NCBI GenBank assembly: GCA_023393015.1
Contig: JAEWMY010000028.1
Location: forward strand, 30,073 to 94,072
Direction: 5' to 3'
Source: Spirochaetota bacterium
GTDB lineage: Bacteria > Spirochaetota > Spirochaetia > Treponematales > Treponemataceae
Length of the DNA: 64,000 nt
The notes under the pieces are model-generated. The model was not told where the DNA came from and made no database searches. It saw only the letters and a program-made list of their open reading frames with translations. Positions 57,268 to 64,000 of this stretch are shown piece after piece; the stretch's first letter is position 1, and every line of letters begins with the position of its first letter. Both the position numbers and the translations under genes were made by a program.

Positions 57268-58745
57268 GTGCCCGAGGCGGCCGGTTCGGGCGAGCCCGTT
57301 TCCTGCAGCTCGATGACCGTCTTCGTGGACTCTATGAGCGAAGGGACGTTTTCCTTCAGGAGGATATCGACCGCGCCGCGCAGCTGCACGTCGTACTCGA
57401 GGTCGTAGAGCGGGCCGACGTGCGTGCGGTAGTATTCCTGGACGACGAGGCGTTTCAGGATGCGCAGGTCGACCTTGTAGTCCTTCTGCAGGGTTCGCGC
57501 GAAGGCCTCGGCCTCGTTCCCGGCGAGCGAGGACTTGCCGGCGACGAAATCGGCGAGCTTGGTCGTCTGGAAGAGTTCCCCAAGGGCCTTTTCCTCTTCC
57601 TCGGTCAGCTCGGGAACCTTGATCTCGCGGTCGGGCGGGATGCCGGTCTTGTCGATGTTCGCGCCGCTCGGGGTATAGTACCGCGCCATCGTGATCTTCA
57701 TCGCGTCCTTGTTCAGCAGGTCCATCACCTGCTGAACGGAACCCTTGCCGTACGTGGTCTCGCCGACGAGATACGCGAGGCGATAATCCTTGAGCGCCCC
57801 GGCGAGGATCTCGGACGCGCTCGCCGAACCCTTGTTGATGAGCACGACGATCGGGATGCCCTTGTCGCGGAAGGTCGTCCGCGAGGGATTCGCCTTGAAC
57901 TCGCGGTTCTCGTAGGAGATGCGCGAGCGCGTGGAGACGATGACGCCCGAGTCGACGAACTTGTCGGCCACGTCGACGACGCTCGTGATCAGTCCGCCCG
58001 GGTTGTTGCGGAGATCGATGACGAGCCCCGTGTAACCGGCCTTCTCGAAGGCGTCCAGAGCGTCCTGGACGCGGCCGGGCGTTACCGGGGTGAACTCGAT
58101 GATTCTCAGATAGCCGATGCCGTCGCTCATCATCTCGAACTTGACTGTCGGCACCTCGATGAGGGCGCGCGTAAGCGTGACCGGGAATTCCATGAGCTTG
58201 CCGCGCTTTATTTGCACGTTCACCTTGGTGCCGACGGGCCCGCGAAGGCGCGAAAGGACGTCCTCCATGGTGATGTCCGCGGTCCCCGTCCCGTCAATCG
58301 AGATTATGAAGTCGCCCGGCTGGATGCCGGCCTTCCACCCGGGGGTATCCTCTATCGGCGAGGCTACCTCGACGTAGGCGGGCTTGTCCGGCGCGGACAC
58401 GAGGGGCTTCGTGATCGAAAGACCCACGCCGCCGAAGGTTCCGGTCGTCGTATCCTTCAGGTTGAGTCCCATGATGCTTTCCGTGTCGATGTACGTCGTA
58501 TACGGATCGCCCAGGGCGTCGAGCATTCCCTTCATCGCGCCCTCGTAGAGGACGCGCGGGTCAACCTCGTCGACGTAGTTTTCCTGAATGAACTCGAACA
58601 CGTACTGGAAAATCTGAAGGAAGCGGTCTTTCGGTACGTCCCCGGAGGCGGTGTCGCGCGCGAAGAGGGCCGGCGACGAAAGGGTGAAGGCGAGGAGGGC
58701 CCCGGAGAATACGAGCGCGCCCAGCCAGAGTTTCCTGGAATTCAT
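57264..58745 (-). CDS. C-terminal processing protease, S41 family (CtpA/Prc-like)
   Basis: Exported serine protease of 493 residues. Signal peptide or anchor at about 5-27 (LWLGALVFSGALLAFTLSSPALF), PDZ domain near 90-190 (IEDTPGWKAGIQPGDFIISIDG), and a catalytic region with Ser in NKGSASASEILAGALKDY and Lys in GETTYGKGSVQQV. It trims C-termini of periplasmic or outer-membrane proteins. The ATG at 58745 has TTGACA-18-GACAAT ending 6 nt upstream; earlier in-frame ATG codons lie inside that promoter. First gene of ctp-rsmE-wecG-like. Confidence 0.94.
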   Translation of the reverse strand: MNSRKLWLGALVFSGALLAFTLSSPALFARDTASGDVPKDRFLQIFQYVFEFIQENYVDEVDPRVLYEGAMKGMLDALGDPYTTYIDTESIMGLNLKDTTTGTFGGVGLSITKPLVSAPDKPAYVEVASPIEDTPGWKAGIQPGDFIISIDGTGTADITMEDVLSRLRGPVGTKVNVQIKRGKLMEFPVTLTRALIEVPTVKFEMMSDGIGYLRIIEFTPVTPGRVQDALDAFEKAGYTGLVIDLRNNPGGLITSVVDVADKFVDSGVIVSTRSRISYENREFKANPSRTTFRDKGIPIVVLINKGSASASEILAGALKDYRLAYLVGETTYGKGSVQQVMDLLNKDAMKITMARYYTPSGANIDKTGIPPDREIKVPELTEEEEKALGELFQTTKLADFVAGKSSLAGNEAEAFARTLQKDYKVDLRILKRLVVQEYYRTHVGPLYDLEYDVQLRGAVDILLKENVPSLIESTKTVIELQETGSPEPAASGT

Positions 58746-58751
58746 GATTTC

Positions 58752-58781
58752 ATTGTCAGGCCAAGCGATACCCTTTGTCAA
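58752..58781 (-). promoter_or_regulatory. Promoter of the ctp-rsmE operon, leaderless type
   Basis: Minus strand TTGACA (58776-58781), 18 bp, GACAAT (58752-58757), then 6 nt to the ATG at 58745. Confidence 0.6.
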
Positions 58782-58799
58782 GTTGCGGAAAACCACCCC

Positions 58800-58828
58800 T
58801 TGACCGGGGACGGCTTGTTGCGTAGACT
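58800..58828 (+). promoter_or_regulatory. Promoter of the membrane protein-minD-fapA-lgt operon
   Basis: TTGACC (58800-58805), 17 bp, TAGACT (58823-58828), then 9 nt to the ATG at 58838, without a ribosome site. Confidence 0.6.
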
Positions 58829-58837
58829 TCTTTATTA

Positions 58838-59230
58838 ATGCGACTCCGACCCGGCGTATATCACGCGTGTATCCTGTATGAGCTCGTCAGGCTGTTCCTC
58901 CTTTTAAGGGCGGGAGCGGGCGCCGAGCTGTTGCCGATCAGTTGGTACGCGGCGATCCCCCTGCTCTGCCTCGCCCCGGCGCTCCTGTTCATGCTGTCGG
59001 GCAACGAGTCCGGATTCCGCCATTTATTGCCCGTCGTAAGCCTCGTCAAGGCGCTCGGCCTCCCCGCGCTCGTGGTCTATATCGTCAAAACCGCGCGACC
59101 GGCGATCGAGTTCGCCTCGATGCGGGACCTTTCGCTCGCGCTCTCGATCGCCCTCGCCCTGCTCGTTCTCGCGGGCGACTCGGCGGTGGGGCTGTACTGC
59201 CTTAACCGGGGACGCAAGACATGCGAATAA
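58838..59230 (+). CDS. Small four-helix membrane protein of unknown function
   Basis: A 130-residue protein with four hydrophobic segments (about 8-25, 32-52, 60-80 and 95-118) and short loops; both ends are likely cytoplasmic. No motif recognised. Its stop overlaps the ATG of the MinD-like gene by 10 bp, so the two are coupled. There is no ribosome site in front of it; the -10 box ends 9 nt upstream. Confidence 0.75.
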   Translation: MRLRPGVYHACILYELVRLFLLLRAGAGAELLPISWYAAIPLLCLAPALLFMLSGNESGFRHLLPVVSLVKALGLPALVVYIVKTARPAIEFASMRDLSLALSIALALLVLAGDSAVGLYCLNRGRKTCE

Positions 59231-60372
59231 TCCCGGTCGCGAGCGGAAAGGGCGGCGTCGGCAAAAGCCTTCTATCGGCCAACCTCGCGATAGCCCTCGG
59301 CGAGGCGGGAAAGTCCGTCCTGCTCGCCGACCTCGACCTCGGCGCGTCGAACCTGCACCTCGTCCTGGGCGTTCCCTCGCCGAAGGCCGGCATCGGCACC
59401 TTCCTGACCGGCTCGACCACCTTCGAGGACTGCGTGATGGAGACCTCGTGGAAAGGGGTTTCGTTCGTCGCGGGCGACTCGGAGATACCCGGGCTCACCG
59501 CGCTTCGCGCCCCGCAGAAATCCTCGCTGACCAAGAATATCCTCAAGTCCGACTTCGACTTCGTCATCCTCGATCTCGGGGCGGGAACCCATACGGGCAT
59601 TCTCGATTTCTTCATGATGTCGCATCGGGGTATCGTCGTCACGGCGCCTACCGTGACCGCGACGCTCAACGCGTATCTCTTCCTGAAGAACGCGGTATTC
59701 CGCCTCATGTTCACGACCTTCAAGAAGGGAAGCCCCGCGCGCGACTGGCTCGACGGGCTCAAGGGCGACAGCTCCGCCCTCCGCCGCATGTACATCCCGA
59801 AGATAATCGAGGAGATCGCGAAAATCGACCCCGAGAACGCGCGGGCCTTCCGCGAGAGAAGCGACGCGTTCCGTCCCCGTCTCGTGATGAACATGATCGA
59901 CGACCCCAAGGACGCGGACAAGGCGCTCAAGATAAGGCGTTCCTGCCGCGAATACCTCAATATCGACCTCGAGCATCTCGGGGTCATCTACCGCGACGCG
60001 GCCCAGGACATCGCGCTCGCTTCCCGGCTTCCGGTCATCGTGTACAAACCGCAGTCCGTGCTCTCGCAGGCCGTTTACCGCATAGCCGACAAGATCCTGC
60101 AGGACGAGGGCCAATGGGACGACGCGGAAAGCGCGGACGAGATCGCCACCCTTTCCGAGGAAAGCTTCCAGACCGCCGAGATGGAGGCCGCCGTCGATTT
60201 CGACGCGCGCATGAACTACGTGGAGGAACTCGTCGGATCGGGGACGCTTTCCATGGGAGACCTCGCGGAGACGATCAAGTCGCAGCAATACGAGCTGTCC
60301 GCGCTGAAAAAGGAAAACGCCTTGCTCAAGAGCAAGATCGCCCAGGCCCTCATGCAGGGATTCAAGCTCTAG
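59221..60372 (+). CDS. MinD/ParA-type ATPase with coiled-coil C-terminus
   Basis: A 383-residue P-loop ATPase. Deviant Walker A is SGKGGVGKSLLSANLAIALGEAGKSVLLADLDLGASNLH, followed by VILDLGAGTHTG. It has the MinD/FlhG look rather than plasmid ParA. An insertion around 160-230 and a C-terminal coiled coil (AETIKSQQYELSALKKENALLKSKIAQALMQ) are unusual. It lies 12 bp upstream of the FapA gene, and the co-occurrence suggests a role in flagellar or cell-pole placement; this is inference. Confidence 0.88.
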   Translation: MRIIPVASGKGGVGKSLLSANLAIALGEAGKSVLLADLDLGASNLHLVLGVPSPKAGIGTFLTGSTTFEDCVMETSWKGVSFVAGDSEIPGLTALRAPQKSSLTKNILKSDFDFVILDLGAGTHTGILDFFMMSHRGIVVTAPTVTATLNAYLFLKNAVFRLMFTTFKKGSPARDWLDGLKGDSSALRRMYIPKIIEEIAKIDPENARAFRERSDAFRPRLVMNMIDDPKDADKALKIRRSCREYLNIDLEHLGVIYRDAAQDIALASRLPVIVYKPQSVLSQAVYRIADKILQDEGQWDDAESADEIATLSEESFQTAEMEAAVDFDARMNYVEELVGSGTLSMGDLAETIKSQQYELSALKKENALLKSKIAQALMQGFKL

Positions 60373-60384
60373 GGGTCGGGCGCG

Positions 60385-62640
60385 ATGGCGAAGAAGGCGT
60401 GGGACATCGAGGAAAACCAGAAGAACCGCCGCTGGTACCTCAGGATCGAGGCGGGGCTGGCCGCGGGCGACTATCCCGACGTCGCGGCGATCAAGGCCCG
60501 CGCGTCGGAACTTTCCGTCAACCCCTACGAACTCGTCTCCGACGCGAGCCTTGAGAAGGGATTGTCCAAGGCGGTCGCCCTCGCGGGCGAAGAGTTCTCG
60601 TTTCCGGTCGGAATAGAGCCGACGTTCGACGTGCGCCTTTCTGTGACCCCGGACAAGACCCTCGCTACCCTCTACGTCAGAAAATCGTCCGACAGGAAAA
60701 ACCCGCTGGACATGAAGCTCATCTCCTCGGCCATAAACGCGAGCAGGCTCCGGGGTATCGACGTCGAGGCCGTCAAGGCCGCGATATCCGCGTTCCGCGA
60801 TTCCCCCGCGATGGAACTTCCCGCCCTCGAGCTCGCGAGGGGAACGCCGCCCGCGCGAGGCCCCGACCGCGAGCTCAAGGCCTTCGTCGACTGGCTCGAG
60901 GCCCCCGAGGCCGGGAAGACGCGCAAACGTCTCGCCGAATGGGCGGGCTCCGCTCCCGCCTCGAGCGCGGAAAAATCGTTTCCCTGCGCGAGCGCCGAAC
61001 GTCTCGCGCTCGTCGACGCGGGCTTCCTCCTGTACGAGATATCCCCCGCGGAACGCGGCGCTCCTGGGAAGGACGTGTTCGGAAACGAGATACCCGGGCT
61101 TCCCGGCAACGACCCCTTCGTCCAAACGATAGAGGGCGTCAGTCTCGGGCCGCTCGGCTTCAAGGCGGACTGCGCGGGCGTCCTCATCGCCGCGGGAGAG
61201 GGCAACGCCTTGCGCCTGCGGGTCGTTCCGTACCGCGACGCGAAGGCGACGGTCGCCGTGACGAGCGACAACATGACCGCCTCGCTCATCCTCGAGAAGG
61301 AAGAGGGGGCGGGGACTCCGCTTACGCGGGAACTCGTCGCGAAGGCGATCGGGGATAGCGGGATAGCGGGAAACGTCGACGAGACACTCGTCGAGCGCAC
61401 GATACGCGAGGTCCGATCGACGGGTAAAAACGCCGAGATAGTCATCCTCCGCGGGGAATCTCCGGTCTTGCCGGGAACGTCGCGGATCACGCGCCTCCTG
61501 GACGTCGACGCCTCTTCCGGCCCGACATGCGTCCTCGCGGGGGCGCGGATACTGAAGATCAGGAAGCTCAAGGACGGAGCCGACGGCACGGACGTGTTCG
61601 GCAGGAAAATACCCTCGTCGCAGGCGCGACCGGAAAGCGAGCCCGAGCACGACGACACGATCGCGGAGGAAGAGGCCGACGGGGAAACGACGTTCGTCTC
61701 GCTCGCATCGGGAGATCTCACGTTCTCCGGCAACAGGTACCGGGTCTCCAGAACTCGCGAGGTCGTCGCGGACGTGACGGACGAAACCGGGGACGTTATC
61801 TTCCCGGGAGACCTCGCGCTTACCGGCTCGATCGGAAACGGCCGCGCGGTCAAGGCGAACGGCTCGCTGACGGTGACGGGGACGGCGGGCGCCTCGCTCG
61901 TGTACGGGGAAGAATCGGTCGTCATGAACGGCGGCATCAAGGGCGCCGGCCGGGGAACCGTGTGGGCCAAGAACGACATATCCCTCACCTTCGCGGAAAA
62001 CGCCAAGCTGCTCGCCGGCGGGGATATAGAGGTCGACAATTACTGCTTTCAGTGCACGGTCAAGACGAACGGCAAGCTTGTCATGCGCGGAAACCCGGCG
62101 GTCCTTCTCGGCGGAACCGTGCGCGCGTCGCGCGGCATCGAGGTGTTCGAGCTCGGGTCGGAGAAGACGATCCGCACGAGCGTATCCTTCGGGCAGAACT
62201 ACCTCGTCAGCGACCAGATCGAGGTGAGCGAACGCGAGGTGCTCAGGATCAAGGAGGCCGTCGCGAGGCTCGACGCGGAAATGCAGAAGACCTCGAGCAC
62301 GAACCCGCGCATCCACGAGCTTCGCAGGAAGAAGCTCGACCTCCTGAAGCGGAACGACAAGCTTACCGTGCGCATATTCACGCTCAAGGAACAGTACGAG
62401 ACTCACGTCATCTCGCGCGTACGCGTCGAGAATACCGTATACCCCGGGGTAATCCTCGAAAGCCACGGAAGGTATTACGAGGTTCGCGAACGCCGCAACC
62501 ATGTGACGTTCTTCTTCGACCAGAAAACCGGCCAGATCGTGTGCGCGCCCATCGAAGAGGCCGACGGGGACGGAGCCGGACAGGACCGCGCGCCGGACGG
62601 CGAACCGGCCGCCCATCCCGCCATCGACAAACAGGAGTAA
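60385..62640 (+). CDS. FapA/DUF342 protein (flagellar assembly protein A-like)
   Basis: A 751-residue protein of the FapA family. The N-terminal part binds or folds as DUF342 N-domain, and the middle contains a beta-helix-like series: GDVIFPGDLALTGSIGNGRAVKANGSLTVTGTAGASLVYGEESVVMNGGIKGAGRGTVWAKNDISLTFAENAKLLAGGDIEVDNYC, then RGNPAVLLGGTVRASRGIEV. A coiled coil follows (about 610-665, IKEAVARLDAEMQK, HELRRKKLDLLKRNDKL). FapA of Vibrio is needed for polar flagellar assembly; in spirochaetes the role is not settled. It sits between the MinD-like gene and lgt. Confidence 0.88.
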   Translation: MAKKAWDIEENQKNRRWYLRIEAGLAAGDYPDVAAIKARASELSVNPYELVSDASLEKGLSKAVALAGEEFSFPVGIEPTFDVRLSVTPDKTLATLYVRKSSDRKNPLDMKLISSAINASRLRGIDVEAVKAAISAFRDSPAMELPALELARGTPPARGPDRELKAFVDWLEAPEAGKTRKRLAEWAGSAPASSAEKSFPCASAERLALVDAGFLLYEISPAERGAPGKDVFGNEIPGLPGNDPFVQTIEGVSLGPLGFKADCAGVLIAAGEGNALRLRVVPYRDAKATVAVTSDNMTASLILEKEEGAGTPLTRELVAKAIGDSGIAGNVDETLVERTIREVRSTGKNAEIVILRGESPVLPGTSRITRLLDVDASSGPTCVLAGARILKIRKLKDGADGTDVFGRKIPSSQARPESEPEHDDTIAEEEADGETTFVSLASGDLTFSGNRYRVSRTREVVADVTDETGDVIFPGDLALTGSIGNGRAVKANGSLTVTGTAGASLVYGEESVVMNGGIKGAGRGTVWAKNDISLTFAENAKLLAGGDIEVDNYCFQCTVKTNGKLVMRGNPAVLLGGTVRASRGIEVFELGSEKTIRTSVSFGQNYLVSDQIEVSEREVLRIKEAVARLDAEMQKTSSTNPRIHELRRKKLDLLKRNDKLTVRIFTLKEQYETHVISRVRVENTVYPGVILESHGRYYEVRERRNHVTFFFDQKTGQIVCAPIEEADGDGAGQDRAPDGEPAAHPAIDKQE

Positions 62641-62642
62641 TC

Positions 62643-63647
62643 ATGCCGTTCAGCCTTACCTACCCTTCGTGGATCAAGCCCGAGATCATACCGGGACTGC
62701 CGTTTCTCCGCTGGTACGGACTCATGTACCTGTTCGCCTTCGCCACGGCCTATTACCTGTTTCTCAGGCAGACGCGCGCGGGCGAGCTTTCGCTCGCGCA
62801 GGGGGGAGGAGAGGTCACCGACGACGACGTCCTGAGCTTCTTTACCTGGGGCATCTTCGGCCTGCTCGCCGGCGCGCGCGTCTTCGCGACGCTCGTCTAC
62901 GACACCTCGGGCGTCTACCTCGCGAAACCCTGGCTCATCTTCTGGCCCTTTTCGGAAGGCGGCGCGTGGACGGGACTGCAGGGGATGTCCTACCACGGCG
63001 GGTTCGTCGGGGGATTCCTCGGGATGCTCGCGTGGACGGCGAAACGCAAAAAACCCTTCCTCGCCTGGTGCGACACGATGGCGGCCTCGGTCCCCCTCGG
63101 GTATACCTTCGGGCGGCTCGGCAACTTTCTCAACGGCGAGCTCTTCGGCAGGGTCACCGAAAGCCCGATCGGCATGGTCTTTCCCCACGCCGCCCGCTTT
63201 CCCCTGAGCGAACCCTGGGTGAGCGAAATGGCGACGCGCCTAGGGATGGCCATACCCGGCGGGGCTTCGCTCGTCAACCTCCCGCGCCACCCGAGCCAAC
63301 TCTACGAGGCGCTCTTCGAGGGCCTCGTCCTGTGGGCGGTAATCTGGTTCGTCTTCAAACGGCGGCGTCCCTTCAACGGTTTCATCTCCGCCGTCTACAC
63401 GATCGGCTACGGCCTCGCGCGCTTCGTGATCGAATACTTCCGCGAGCCCGACGCCGACATCGGCTACCGATTCTCGGCGACGGGCGCCGACGCGCCGACG
63501 TACCTCTTCGAGTCCCTCTGGAACATTTCGACCGGACAGGTACTCTGCCTCGGGATGATCGCCGCGGGGCTCGCCTTCATAGCGGCGGGAATGGCCCTGA
63601 AAAAACGGGGCGAACGGGGAACGCGGGCGGTGACAGATGGCGAATGA
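62643..63647 (+). CDS. lgt: Prolipoprotein diacylglyceryl transferase
   Basis: Seven-helix inner-membrane enzyme that adds diacylglycerol to the lipobox Cys. 334 residues. Landmarks: LRWYGLMYLFAFATAYYL, GLQGMSYHGGFVGG (catalytic His region), the Lgt signature GRLGNFLNGELFGRVTESPIGMVFP, RHPSQLYEALFEGLVL and YGLARFVIEYFREPD. The lipoproteins in the window (thiB, lptC) need it. It starts 2 bp after the FapA stop and overlaps a 59-codon ORF by 11 bp. Confidence 0.96.
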   Translation: MPFSLTYPSWIKPEIIPGLPFLRWYGLMYLFAFATAYYLFLRQTRAGELSLAQGGGEVTDDDVLSFFTWGIFGLLAGARVFATLVYDTSGVYLAKPWLIFWPFSEGGAWTGLQGMSYHGGFVGGFLGMLAWTAKRKKPFLAWCDTMAASVPLGYTFGRLGNFLNGELFGRVTESPIGMVFPHAARFPLSEPWVSEMATRLGMAIPGGASLVNLPRHPSQLYEALFEGLVLWAVIWFVFKRRRPFNGFISAVYTIGYGLARFVIEYFREPDADIGYRFSATGADAPTYLFESLWNISTGQVLCLGMIAAGLAFIAAGMALKKRGERGTRAVTDGE

Positions 63648-63816
63648 CCGAACCCACCTCATGGGGGATTTCAACGACCGGCTCGACGAGATCCGCTCCG
63701 GCCTGTACCGCCTGCTCGAGTTCGCCGAGGACGACTGGTCCGAAAAAAAGGACCTCGCGAAACGCGAGGTCCTGTACGCCGTAAACGAGCTTCGAATCGG
63801 CGTCGACAACCTGTGA
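63637..63816 (+). CDS. Small protein of 59 residues, overlapping lgt
   Basis: A 59-residue ORF starting MANDRTHLMGDFNDRL and ending VNELRIGVDNL. It is acidic, helical and soluble, with codon use (strong G/C third positions) like the neighbours, and is positioned as the last gene of the operon with an 11-bp overlap with lgt. The ribosome site is weak. It converges on the transketolase gene with 20 bp between stops. Function unknown. Confidence 0.6.
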   Translation: MANDRTHLMGDFNDRLDEIRSGLYRLLEFAEDDWSEKKDLAKREVLYAVNELRIGVDNL

Positions 63817-63836
63817 CGCCGAGCCCCCGATAAGGA

Positions 63837-64000
63837 TTACCCTTCTATAACCCGAGCGAGCGCGGCGGCCGTAAAGCCGAGGTGCTCCGCCACCTTGCCC
63901 GCGGGTCCCGACTCGCCGAAGCGGTTGATCGAGAAGTTGTCCTTGCCGCACGAGGTCCATCGTTCCCAACCGGCGGCGACGCCGGCCTCGCAGGACACGA
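63837..64000 (-). CDS. tkt: Transketolase, C-terminal end only
   Basis: Only the last 54 codons are in the window. They read EAGVAAGWERWTSCGKDNFSINRF-like residues followed by GESGPAGKVAEHLGFTAAALARVIEG and a TAA stop at 63837-63839, matching the C-terminal domain of transketolase (E-A-G-x-x-x-G-W, F-G-x-S-G-P, L-x-H-x-G-F-T). The enzyme, with ThDP, moves two-carbon units in the pentose phosphate pathway. The thiamine transport operon at the other end of the window serves such ThDP enzymes. Confidence 0.9.
   Translation of the reverse strand, partial: VSCEAGVAAGWERWTSCGKDNFSINRFGESGPAGKVAEHLGFTAAALARVIEG

Noticed and set aside
59272..62616. A 1114-codon minus-strand open frame opposite the MinD-like and FapA genes
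   Set aside because: Typical antisense shadow in GC-rich DNA; composition is R/D/E/V-rich and the plus-strand genes match known families.
1..64000. tRNA or rRNA genes
   Set aside because: Gaps between genes were scanned for T-loop (GGTTCGAATCC-like) and rRNA landmarks; none were seen. A covariance search would be decisive.
1..64000. Insertion sequences or prophage
   Set aside because: No transposase, integrase or phage structural gene is recognisable; the palindromes and repeats seen are short and not linked to such genes.

Overview
The window reads as chromosomal DNA of a high-G+C (about two-thirds G+C, judged by eye) diderm bacterium, most likely a free-living spirochaete. The evidence is a combined gene set: RNase Y, an LptC-LptA-LptB lipopolysaccharide-export operon, CheR/CheB and a methyl-accepting protein, a MinD-like ATPase next to a FapA (DUF342) protein, MurA with Asp in place of the usual active-site Cys (as in Borrelia), a STAS protein with a C-terminal zinc ribbon, and a long protein resembling the spirochaete-restricted DUF5312 family. 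No rRNA, tRNA, CRISPR array, prophage or insertion sequence was recognised. The genes are mostly housekeeping genes in short, tightly overlapped operons on both strands.

Layout: 1-4963 (minus) holds truncated mnmG and a thiBPQ thiamine-transport operon behind a TPP riboswitch. 5081-14165 holds a chemoreceptor, rny, ddl, lptB-lptA-lptC and cheR-cheB. 14248-22842 holds an RseC-like protein, a YmdB-family protein with altered metal ligands, a TPR protein, a bifunctional-nuclease protein, a polyprenyl synthase, rlmE, a LysM/M23 peptidase, an ECF sigma/anti-sigma pair, a FliL-like protein and hflX. 22967-28934 holds a large acidic membrane protein, a Nudix hydrolase, a thioesterase, DUF1622, a PHP phosphoesterase and the DUF5312-like protein. 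29028-32184 is a rex-serC-serA operon with two Rex operator-like palindromes. 32306-35956 holds a lytic transglycosylase, a GH5 glycosidase, a PTS IIA protein and a hypothetical. 36030-37361 holds an unidentified structured RNA with its own promoter and terminator, followed by a radical SAM gene. 37492-43070 is a glucan operon (GH77 plus a 1182-residue GH13 protein). 43151-52028 holds a 44-codon small gene, thrC, a LysO-like exporter, a DUF2156 protein, pepT-murA and two large membrane proteins. 52029-52422 is an AT-rich gap with DnaA-box-like sequences. 52423-63816 holds STAS, an SDR, trmJ, a sigma-54-activator-like protein without HTH, a WecG/TagA enzyme, rsmE, a C-terminal processing protease, a MinD-like protein, FapA, lgt and a 59-codon gene. 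The C-terminal end of a transketolase closes the window.

Three genome-wide habits stand out. First, many predicted sigma-70 promoters have a -10 hexamer ending only 6-9 nt before the start codon, which implies leaderless or nearly leaderless mRNAs. Second, several genes end in 14-19 bp tandem repeats, and in several cases the stop codon is part of the repeat unit. Third, two genes shorter than 60 codons (43151-43285 and 63637-63816) look real. The most unusual single loci are the structured RNA at about 36065-36341, the Rex-controlled serine operon and the origin-like gap near 52.2 kb. All functional calls rest on motifs read by eye; no database search was run.
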